Below, in pieces: positions 54,297 to 60,622 of a DNA stretch of 60,622 nt. Made by a program: the position numbers and the translations under genes. Where the stretch lies: the IMG/VR virus record IMGVR_UViG_3300042301_003480, positions 1 through 60,622 of that record. One strand, given 5' to 3'. Source of the stretch: a virus. The notes below the pieces were generated by a model. It did not search any database. It was not told the DNA's origin and was given only the letters and a program-made list of their open reading frames with translations. Each line of letters begins with the position of its first letter. Positions within the stretch are counted from its first letter, which is position 1.

Positions 54297-55223
54297 CTAT
54301 GGGTAACCGGCCTTGGGCTTGAGCGTGTAGAGGATTTGCCCAAACACCTCCGGAGCCCGGTCGATTTGCAGTTGCACGTTGACGTTTTCTTCCACCGTAT
54401 CCACGCCGTCAGGGACCAGCTCGCAACTGTCGGCGTCAAAGCGATATTTCGGAACATCCACAGAAACAGTGGCCGCCTTCACGGTTACGTTCTGGACGAG
54501 GTTTACCTGGAAGCGGCCGTCCACCTGGCGGAGTTCGTAGCCGCCCCCAATCCCGGGCAGGCCGGGCAGGCCGGGAATGCCGGGAAGCCCAGCAACACCC
54601 GCCGCGCCGGCGGGGCCAGCAGCACCAGCCGCACCAGCGGCACCAGCCAAGCCCGCCGCACCAGCCGCGCCCGCCGGCCCAGCCACGCCCGGGGCTCCGT
54701 CCGCTCCAGCCGCACCTGCCAGTCCGGCGGCACCAGACACGCCCGGCTGACCATCCACGCCATTAAAGCCGTTGATCCCGTTGATGCCGTCCGAACCGAT
54801 CACGCCGTTGATGATGGTGGTGGGGAACAGGTTGGTGTTGTAGTTGGCGTTGGTGTTGAACAAAAACTCGTCGCCAGCGAAGTTGTTGTTCAGGGTGTTG
54901 AAGTAGTTGTTGTAGGTGGGGATGTCGATGAAGGAGTTGTTGTTGAACACCTGAGAAACATCAGTGAACTGGTTGATCAGGTTTTGATTCCAAACGCCGC
55001 CATCGCTGTACACCCCTGGCCCGAAAGAGCCTCCGCCGCCCTGGCCGCCGCCCAGGCCCAGCTCGTTCTGTGGCGTCCTGGTAGTGGGGCGGATCGCAAC
55101 TGGCCCCCGGTGTTCCAGGGGCTGGTTGCAGTTGCCCAACGCCTGCATCATCCGCCGCACGGCCATTTGGGGCATCACGCCCTGCATGGCCTGCGCTAGC
55201 GCCGGCATGGCCTGGGTAAGCAT
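54297..55223 (-). CDS. Collagen-like tail/virion protein
   Basis: 308 aa. N-terminal helix (MPALAQAMQGVMPQMAVRRM), an Asn-rich middle (NNYFNTLNNNFAGDEFLFNT), then about 25 Gly-x-y triplets (AGAAGLAGAAGADGAPGVAG, LPGIPGLPGLPGIGG) forming a likely triple helix, and a beta C-terminal domain. Such trimeric shafts serve as tail fibres or appendages. Start overlaps the nozzle stop. Confidence 0.75.
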   Translation of the reverse strand: MLTQAMPALAQAMQGVMPQMAVRRMMQALGNCNQPLEHRGPVAIRPTTRTPQNELGLGGGQGGGGSFGPGVYSDGGVWNQNLINQFTDVSQVFNNNSFIDIPTYNNYFNTLNNNFAGDEFLFNTNANYNTNLFPTTIINGVIGSDGINGINGFNGVDGQPGVSGAAGLAGAAGADGAPGVAGPAGAAGAAGLAGAAGAAGAAGPAGAAGVAGLPGIPGLPGLPGIGGGYELRQVDGRFQVNLVQNVTVKAATVSVDVPKYRFDADSCELVPDGVDTVEENVNVQLQIDRAPEVFGQILYTLKPKAGYP

Positions 55224-58018
55224 TACTTGACCCCCATGATGCGGACGCCAAACAGAGCCACTTGGTCAGCCGCCTGCGTGCCTGCGACCTGCACGGCAAG
55301 ATGCTGATCTCCGCCGGCGCTCCGCTCGCTCTTGCGGCCAGAGTAGTGCGCCACTGCCGTGCCGGTCGCCTCGCCCAGAGCAGACCGCGTCCGCTTCAGA
55401 TTGATCGTCGCCGGCCCGCCAGCGGTCACCGTAAAGCCTGTGCCAGTGTTGGACTGAATGGCATTCTGCCGGGCGGTGTCGGAGTTGTTGAAGTGCAGCG
55501 ACACGTTCAGGTTGCTGTCCCCCGTGGTGGGCTTGTACTGCACGGCGATGCCCCGGTCGGGTTCGTCGGTGAGCGACATGTTGCCAGTGCGGAGCGAGTA
55601 GGAGACACCCGTCCCGCCGTCCTGCGTCCCGGACTCCTTGCGCCACGCGCCATCGCCCCCGCCGGAAGTCAGTCGCAACTGCCCGCTGATTGTCGGCACG
55701 GAAGTTGCCGTGACTGCCGTGGCGTACGACTCTTCCCACCAGGCTTGCGTGGCAGTGCAGTAGCAGAGTGCCCGCACGGGCTCGGAGTCGGTGGAGCGGC
55801 AGTAATAGAACCGCACCGTGCGAGTCAGGGGGTCGCAGGCAACGTGGAACTTGTCCGACTTGGAGAAGTCGATGATCCGGTCCCGCCAGTAGTTATCGAC
55901 GGCGACAGAGATGCTCTGCTCGGAGTTGCCGTCGAAGGCGTACAGGCCCACGGAGTCCACCAGAAAGGCCACCCCTGACAAGACACCCCAGCAGCGGCTG
56001 TTCAGTACGCCACGGTGCGCGGCCAGCAGGATGGAGGCATCCAGGACGGGCTGGGCCACGTACATCATCTGGTAGATGTGCGAGGTCTGGCAGACCAGCA
56101 GCATGGAGCCGAAGGGGACGAGGGCCACAATCCTGTCTGGGAGCCCTGTGTTTTCTTGCAGCACCAGCTCATTGGCCGCCGGCACGCTTTCTGGCTCGTC
56201 AATCTCGGAGTAGTACAGGCTGTTGGGGGCCTGGCCAGAGGTGTCCACGGCGTACCAAGTGCGGTCCTGGAACATGACGCCCACGGCAAACTTGCCCGAT
56301 GGCACTTCAAATCGCCGGGCGTTGATCTGCCCGCTGGGAAGCGTGACCGGCATGAGGCCGTAGCCTTCCCGCTTGGGGTCGGTCAGGTCGGGGTCGCTCA
56401 GTGTGTCGGTGTAGGTGGTGGCCCAGTTGGGGTCGGTCTTCTGGATGGTGGCCACGCGGAACAGCACAACCGCCTGGTCGCCCGATGTCCTCCACAGCTC
56501 CATCGCCGTGACGCGGTCGTCCACGTAGGGGTGCGCAAACGTCCACAGCACCTGCCCGGATCCCGTCCCTGCCTCTAGTTCGACCAGATGGGAGATAGAG
56601 GAGGCAAGCGGCCCGCCCACCTCGGGGTCAGTGTTGTCGATGTAGCGGATGGCACACAGGTACTTCCCCCGCATGGGCTCGGCAACGCTAGCCTGTGCGC
56701 GGGCGTGCGTGTCGGCAATCAACGCGGTGGGCGGGGCCGTGTACTGACCTCCCCGGGCCACGGTCACGGATGCGATCTCGCCGGCCGTGTTGACCGTAGC
56801 CTCTAGCTCTGCACCGCCTCCGAAGGGATCGGTGGCGGCAGGCCGGACGGTGATGAACGGGGCAGTGAAGAACCCGCTGCCCGCGCTGGTCGCAGACACG
56901 GACACCACGGAGTACGTGACATCGCCGGCGGCCGCAGCGCCGGACCCCGTCCCCGCGCCGATGGTGAAGGTCGGCGTGGTGGTGGCACCAGAGCCGGGGT
57001 TGAGTACCTGGATGCTATCGACCAGCCCGTCGCCGTTGACCACCACGGAGCCGACGAAGCCCGTTAGGCCATTGCTGGTGTTCACGGCAATGGTCGGGGC
57101 CTGGGTTCCGGACTGCACGTACCCAGAGCCCCGGTTGGTAATCCGGAGGCCAGAAATGACCCCATTGACCCCCACGCCGAACGCAGCCCCAGAGCCCAGC
57201 CCGCCTGAAAACGACACGGTCGGGTTGGACTGGTAGCCAGAGCCAGGATCGGACACCCGCACGCCCACCACGGAGCCGTTGACGATCAGGGCCTGGGCCG
57301 TGGCCGGGCGGGTGGGCGTGCCGCCAGAGATCGTCACCGTGGGCACAGAGGAATAGCCCCGCCCACCGTCTACCATCTGGATGGACGACACTCGCTTGCC
57401 GGCGGAGGTGGAGCCCGCCGTGACCACGGGAGCCCGGGCGGGCTTGTGCAGACCAATGGGCTGAACCGACGCTGCCCCACCTGGCCAGCGGATGCCCCGG
57501 CCCATGCCGTCCACGCCGTAGACCGTGCCAAACCGCCCTTTGAAGAAGCTCATGGGACGCAGGACGCCCGTGTGGGCGTATGCCACCGCTGACGCCCCGG
57601 AACCCAGGTGCATAAGGGTCGCCGCGCCGGTCGTTGCCGTGGTGGCGGCGGTGAGTTGCGTGGTGTTGAAAAACACCGCATTGGCCGTCACGCCACCGCT
57701 GATGAGCTTGGGCCAAGACAGGTCTGTGACTGCCGACGCCAGCGTCACCGTCACAGAGGCGGTGCCTGCCGTGATGGAGGAAATCGTCACCCCGGCAGAC
57801 GGGACGGTAAACGACACAGTCGGGCTGGCCGTGTGCCCAGTTCCGCCGTTGGCAATGATCACAGAGTCCAGCCGCGTGCCAGCCATCACGGCCACGGCAG
57901 AAACGCCCGTCCCGCCAGCACCGCTCACCACCACCCCGGGGGCGGAGGTGTAGTCCTTGCCCCCGGTGACGATACGGATCGACGCCAGTTGCCCCGTGGT
58001 ACGGTTGCCGATCAGCAT
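55223..58018 (-). CDS. Tail nozzle-like protein
   Basis: 931 aa. The first 400 residues hold repeated beta units of the type GxGYxxxPTVxxSGG (for example GGRGYSSVPTVTISGG, GSGYQSNPTVSFSGG). The second half (LPDRIVALVPFGSMLLVCQT, YQMMYVAQPV, HRGVLNSRCWGVLSGVAFLV, YWRDRIIDF, VRFYYCR) resembles beta-propeller tail-tube B/nozzle proteins of T7-like phages. Follows the adaptor gene. Confidence 0.7.
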   Translation of the reverse strand: MLIGNRTTGQLASIRIVTGGKDYTSAPGVVVSGAGGTGVSAVAVMAGTRLDSVIIANGGTGHTASPTVSFTVPSAGVTISSITAGTASVTVTLASAVTDLSWPKLISGGVTANAVFFNTTQLTAATTATTGAATLMHLGSGASAVAYAHTGVLRPMSFFKGRFGTVYGVDGMGRGIRWPGGAASVQPIGLHKPARAPVVTAGSTSAGKRVSSIQMVDGGRGYSSVPTVTISGGTPTRPATAQALIVNGSVVGVRVSDPGSGYQSNPTVSFSGGLGSGAAFGVGVNGVISGLRITNRGSGYVQSGTQAPTIAVNTSNGLTGFVGSVVVNGDGLVDSIQVLNPGSGATTTPTFTIGAGTGSGAAAAGDVTYSVVSVSATSAGSGFFTAPFITVRPAATDPFGGGAELEATVNTAGEIASVTVARGGQYTAPPTALIADTHARAQASVAEPMRGKYLCAIRYIDNTDPEVGGPLASSISHLVELEAGTGSGQVLWTFAHPYVDDRVTAMELWRTSGDQAVVLFRVATIQKTDPNWATTYTDTLSDPDLTDPKREGYGLMPVTLPSGQINARRFEVPSGKFAVGVMFQDRTWYAVDTSGQAPNSLYYSEIDEPESVPAANELVLQENTGLPDRIVALVPFGSMLLVCQTSHIYQMMYVAQPVLDASILLAAHRGVLNSRCWGVLSGVAFLVDSVGLYAFDGNSEQSISVAVDNYWRDRIIDFSKSDKFHVACDPLTRTVRFYYCRSTDSEPVRALCYCTATQAWWEESYATAVTATSVPTISGQLRLTSGGGDGAWRKESGTQDGGTGVSYSLRTGNMSLTDEPDRGIAVQYKPTTGDSNLNVSLHFNNSDTARQNAIQSNTGTGFTVTAGGPATINLKRTRSALGEATGTAVAHYSGRKSERSAGGDQHLAVQVAGTQAADQVALFGVRIMGVK

Positions 58019-58281
58019 CAGGATGGCCCCTTACCGACACGGATGGCACCCGCAGCGTCCTGGTAGACCAGGCCGTTTTCGTCGGGGTATCGCATCGCAG
58101 ACCGGATGGCCGTTGTGCCTGCGGTGATGGAGGTAAACGACACGGCATTCAGTCCCGGCCTGCCGGTAAGCTGGCCGGGAGACAGCACCTGGAGGTTGAC
58201 CTGCGTCACCGCCGCCCCGGGAGGCAGGGTGTACGGCGAGGCATTAGTCACCAGGCCAACCCACTTGTCGATGACGATCAT
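58018..58281 (-). CDS. Split N-terminal domain of nozzle protein
   Basis: 87 aa. MIVIDKWVGLVTNASPYTLP, PPGAAVTQVNLQVLSPGQLT and GRPGLNAVSF match the usual N-terminus of nozzle-like proteins in related phages, but it stops at 58018 where the long protein starts (TGATG). So the domain is encoded separately and joined by translational coupling. Confidence 0.6.
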   Translation of the reverse strand: MIVIDKWVGLVTNASPYTLPPGAAVTQVNLQVLSPGQLTGRPGLNAVSFTSITAGTTAIRSAMRYPDENGLVYQDAAGAIRVGKGPS

Positions 58282-59414
58282 CCAACATCCGCCTGTAAGG
58301 GGCTACGCCAGCCGCCGTCATGCCACACATTCCGCGAGCGGCCAGAAAGCGGCGCAAGCTGGTCCTGCTCCATGGCGAGGCGGAGATCACGCTGGTACAT
58401 GGAAAACGCCTTGTCCTCTCCCGTGCCCCGGATCCGCGCCAGCCAGTAGTCGCAGGCAGAATCCATGGCTCCAGCCATATGCGAGGCGACATCGATGGGG
58501 TCGGTGATGAGGTACTTGGTGGGCGTCAGCAGCTCCAGCGAACCCTGAGTGGTCAGCTCTTCGTTGTCGTTAACGGACAGGATGAGCATCTCGGCCGTAT
58601 ACGGGGTGAGCGACTCTATCGGCCCCGGGTGGTTTGATGCGTCACCGATTCGCAAAATGGAGCCCGCCATGCTGGCTTGGAAGTTGGTGCCGGCGCCGTT
58701 AACATCCAGCACGGGGGCGACGTACTGCGAGGTGATGGTACCCGCCCGGGCGTTCGTTTCATGCCCGCTCCAGCGAATCGGCCGTGCCGTCCGGCGGTAG
58801 GTAAAGTCCAGGGTCTGGGTGCCGGTTGGATACCCAATGACCTTGATTGCCCAGCCGGTGGAGTCTGGATCTTTGACGACCGTCCAGTGGTAGGGCTCAC
58901 CAGAGGAGTTTGACACCCGCTCCAGCTTCATGGCCTGGTCGGGCGTCACATACAGACCGCTCCACCAGTTGTATTCGTCGGAGGGCTCGTCCAGGTTTCG
59001 GAAGTCACTGGGCAGGGGGTAGACCGTGCGGTACAGGATGTACGGAGAGGCGGTGACATTAGCCTTTAGCGACAGGGCGGAGTCCAAGACGATGACGCTG
59101 TTGGACGTTCTGGTGGCCACCCGGCAGATTTCCTCGCCCACCTTCAGGTAGGCGCCAGTGGCCGCCCAGGAGGGCCAGGTGCCACCCGTGAGCGTTACGG
59201 TGACGCCGCTGGAGGTGACGCTCCCAGTGTCGTACGGGGCCTGAAGAATGACCCGTCCGTGAACGTGGTAGTACGCCCAGTCGCGGATGGTCGTCAGCTC
59301 GTCGTACGCCCGGTGGATGGCCGTGCGAATGTCCCGCTGCTCGGCGTCCTGGGGACCGCCGTAGGAGGAGACGATCAGCGATTCGACAAGATCGAAATAC
59401 GTGGTGTATGCCAT
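58278..59414 (-). CDS. Tail adaptor protein (gp11-like)
   Basis: 378 aa. Helical start (AYTTYFDLVESLIVSSYGGP, RTAIHRAYDELTTIRDWAYY), beta middle (VTVTLTGGTWPSWAATGAYL, YPLPSDFRNLDEPSD) and C-terminal SACDYWLARIRGTGEDKAF helix follow the podovirus head-tail adaptor/tubular A plan. Overlaps the split nozzle domain by 4 bases. Confidence 0.75.
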   Translation of the reverse strand: MAYTTYFDLVESLIVSSYGGPQDAEQRDIRTAIHRAYDELTTIRDWAYYHVHGRVILQAPYDTGSVTSSGVTVTLTGGTWPSWAATGAYLKVGEEICRVATRTSNSVIVLDSALSLKANVTASPYILYRTVYPLPSDFRNLDEPSDEYNWWSGLYVTPDQAMKLERVSNSSGEPYHWTVVKDPDSTGWAIKVIGYPTGTQTLDFTYRRTARPIRWSGHETNARAGTITSQYVAPVLDVNGAGTNFQASMAGSILRIGDASNHPGPIESLTPYTAEMLILSVNDNEELTTQGSLELLTPTKYLITDPIDVASHMAGAMDSACDYWLARIRGTGEDKAFSMYQRDLRLAMEQDQLAPLSGRSRNVWHDGGWRSPLQADVG

Positions 59415-59416
59415 GG

Positions 59417-59437
59417 CTCTAGGGACTAATGCCCTAG
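59417..59437 (-). promoter_or_regulatory. Related hairpin element upstream of adaptor
   Basis: CTAGGG (59419-59424) and CCCTAG (59432-59437) flank ACTAATG; the minus strand carries CATTAGTCCCTAGAG before the ATG at 59414. It shares CATTAGTCC and TAG with the two other copies but lacks AGGAG and includes the stop of the upstream micropeptide. Confidence 0.45.
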
Positions 59438-59532
59438 AACGCGGACCTGAGAAACACCAAGGCCCCGGCCAGGGCCAAGGCCAGAAGACCGGCAGACAGG
59501 GCCATACTGAGGAGAAAAAGCCGCAGTTTCAT
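59434..59532 (-). CDS. Membrane micropeptide (32 aa)
   Basis: MKLRLFLLSMALSAGLLALA, continuing LAGALVFLRSAF; one transmembrane helix. Start overlaps the upstream stop (ATGA). Possibly holin-like or a tail-associated membrane peptide. Unknown. Confidence 0.55.
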   Translation of the reverse strand: MKLRLFLLSMALSAGLLALALAGALVFLRSAF

Positions 59533-59738
59533 GCTTCCAGCATCTCCCCGTCTATCATCCCCCGTATCTCCTCTGCCAGCCGTGCCGTCTCGTCGCTCGG
59601 CTCGCCATGCTTGAGCAGCGACCTGCACCGCTCGTCGATCTCCCACAGGGTGGTCAACGCCTTGTGGCCCAGCCGGGCAGCGTCGTAGTCGCCCTGCTCA
59701 TCGGGGAGCGTGAATCGGAGTGTCGCTACGGGAGACAT
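59529..59738 (-). CDS. Small phage protein, LPDEQ/ALTTLWE family
   Basis: 69 aa from the ATG at 59738, chosen by analogy to the homologue at 1-97; an open frame to 59804 exists. ATLRFTLPDEQGDYDAARLG then HKALTTLWEIDERCRSLLKH, a widespread phage family of unknown function, often next to tail genes. Confidence 0.7.
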   Translation of the reverse strand: MSPVATLRFTLPDEQGDYDAARLGHKALTTLWEIDERCRSLLKHGEPSDETARLAEEIRGMIDGEMLEA

Positions 59739-59790
59739 GTCAGATGTGATGTGTTGCGGAAACGGATTGCGGGCGACAACACGCAAACTG

Positions 59791-60009
59791 TCACTTTTCG
59801 CCACTATCTGTGCAGGCCGTGAACGTACACGCCAACTCCTGCATCGCCAGCGACTCCGGGTAGCCCTGGCGAATCAGCCACTCGGTCATATCGCCATCCG
59901 TCGCGGGATCGTACAGGCGCGGGAACCCGTACCTGTGACCGCCAGCCGGATCGACCCAGTACGGGCGTGAAAGCCACGCGGGCGGGATTGGTGTGGCAGT
60001 ATCGCCCAT
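59791..60009 (-). CDS. GHRYGFPRLYDPATDGDMTEW-type small protein
   Basis: 72 aa. PYWVDPAGGHRYGFPRLYDP followed by TEWLIRQGYPESLAMQE is a conserved small phage family (RYGFPR..D...DGD...WL...GYP). Function unknown. No equivalent gene is present in the left-end version of this region. Confidence 0.7.
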   Translation of the reverse strand: MGDTATPIPPAWLSRPYWVDPAGGHRYGFPRLYDPATDGDMTEWLIRQGYPESLAMQELACTFTACTDSGEK

Positions 60010-60018
60010 GTCTCAAGC

Positions 60019-60142
60019 CTCTTTATCTAACGCCGCAATAGCACCGGGCGACCGACATTTTCCCCGTGCGTCGGGCGGTGGCGGTGCGCGTTATCACGTT
60101 TGAGTCCGGGTTTATCGGGAGCCGCAGAAACACTGGTTCTCA
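60019..60142. repeat. Intergenic module, long version
   Basis: Contains the blocks also found at 167-218: CTCTTTATCTAACGCCGCA (60019-60037), CGTTATCACGTT, and the 18-base stop-codon element (60125-60142), here spread over about 124 bases instead of 52. Confidence 0.75.
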
Positions 60143-60472
60143 CTTCGTCCGCTCCAACAGCGAACTGAGTACTGCGGAGTCTACGCCGGCAGCCCGATAC
60201 ATCGCGCGAAATATCGCCTGCCGTTCCTCGTCGGTGAGCGTGGGCTTTGTGCCGCCGCCATCCACCCCGCGAGCCGTCGCATGGCCGGGCCGCAACCCAA
60301 GGGCATCGCGGAGCGTGGCCCACATGGCGTCGGCCTTGTCTCTCGGCACATCGGCCGACACCCAGCGGCCAACCTCGTAAAGGGCAAGGGCTGCAGCGCG
60401 AACCGCGTCCCCGTGAGAACCAGCGGATGCAAGAGACGGCTCGGCTTTGTCTTGCGTGTTGTCGTTGTCCAT
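60140..60472 (-). CDS. LTDEER/LLERTK-family small protein
   Basis: 110 aa from the ATG at 60472 (CAGGAG upstream). N-terminal PSLASAGSHGDAVRAAALAL, a middle helix, then LTDEERQAIFRAMYRAAGVD and terminal LLERTK as in 513-737 and 1280-1525. It occupies the locus that the 216-473 gene occupies in the left version. Function unknown. Confidence 0.65.
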   Translation of the reverse strand: MDNDNTQDKAEPSLASAGSHGDAVRAAALALYEVGRWVSADVPRDKADAMWATLRDALGLRPGHATARGVDGGGTKPTLTDEERQAIFRAMYRAAGVDSAVLSSLLERTK

Positions 60473-60495
60473 ATCTCGCCGCTCCTGATCCTTCA

Positions 60496-60622
60496 CGTTC
60501 TCACTTTGTCCGTTCCAAGAGACGCTCCAGCACCTCGTCGGCAGCACTATGGAGCCGACTCATCTTGTAATCCTCAAACACAGAGCGAGCAAGTCCGATG
60601 GCCGTCCGCTCCTCGTCGGTGA
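60496..60622. repeat. 127-base exact repeat, copy 2 (window end)
   Basis: Identical over its full length to 508-634; the window stops exactly at the end of the repeat. Joining here gives a circle of 59,988 bp. Confidence 0.95.
60501..60622 (-). CDS. LLERTK-family protein, partial (cut by window end)
   Basis: The last 40 codons (LTDEERTAIGLARSVFEDYK through LLERTK) are identical to the end of the 513-737 protein. If the molecule is circular this is the same gene as 513-737 seen twice. Confidence 0.85.
   Translation of the reverse strand, partial: TDEERTAIGLARSVFEDYKMSRLHSAADEVLERLLERTK

Noticed and set aside
54540-54760. Collagen-like region as a tandem DNA repeat or mobile element
   Set aside because: The triplet pattern is at protein level with varied codons and no longer period or flanking repeats, so it is a coding repeat domain.

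Overview
The window is almost entirely one dense, GC-rich, tailed double-stranded DNA phage genome, most likely assembled from a metagenome. It encodes portal, large terminase, major capsid protein, scaffold, tail adaptor and a tail-nozzle-like protein. I see no tape-measure, sheath, baseplate, rRNA, tRNA, CRISPR array, DNA polymerase or RNA polymerase, which suggests a short-tailed (podovirus-like) phage that uses host polymerases. The host cannot be fixed from sequence. Several small proteins (motif LTDxER..AI ending in LLERTK) resemble families I associate with Planctomycetes and their phages; that is a weak inference.

Topology: the last 127 bases (60496-60622) are identical to 508-634, and bases 1-507 are a diverged, shorter version of 59636-60495. 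The simplest reading is a circular or circularly permuted map of 59,988 bp (635-60622), with 1-507 as an alternative allele or branch. Once closed, the minus-strand late genes form one nearly continuous run: from about 22.8 kb leftwards through position 1, round to 60.6 kb and down to 44.8 kb.

Layout. (a) 1-22.8 kb, minus strand: small accessory genes, a 2OG oxygenase-like gene, lectin/decoration-like proteins, portal, HNH nuclease, large terminase, probable small terminase, a glycosyltransferase-methyltransferase fusion, capsid decoration proteins, major capsid, scaffold, then virion/ejection-like proteins and a 37-cysteine protein. One plus-strand secreted zincin-like gene (16497-17105) interrupts the run. 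(b) 22.8-23.2 kb: divergent regulatory region with hairpins and direct repeats. (c) 23.2-31.4 kb, plus strand: about 28 mostly tiny, translationally coupled accessory genes, including a GP88-like protein, a C5 DNA methyltransferase, two membrane micropeptides and a serine recombinase. (d) 31.2-37.9 kb, minus: sigma-factor-like protein, membrane proteins, papain-like and subtilisin-like proteases, nucleases (resolvase-like, SNase-like, HNH). (e) 37.9-44.0 kb, minus: small membrane/coiled-coil proteins, PD-(D/E)xK-like proteins, SF2 helicase, SSB, ERF annealing protein and its partner exonuclease. (f) 44.0-44.9 kb, plus: tyrosine recombinase. (g) 44.8-60.6 kb, minus: very large virion proteins, collagen-like protein, nozzle, adaptor and the variable small-gene end.

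ERF, exonuclease, SSB and helicase form a recombination/replication module. The late genes build and fill the capsid. The proteases and small membrane proteins are the best candidates for entry or lysis, since no peptidoglycan hydrolase is recognisable.
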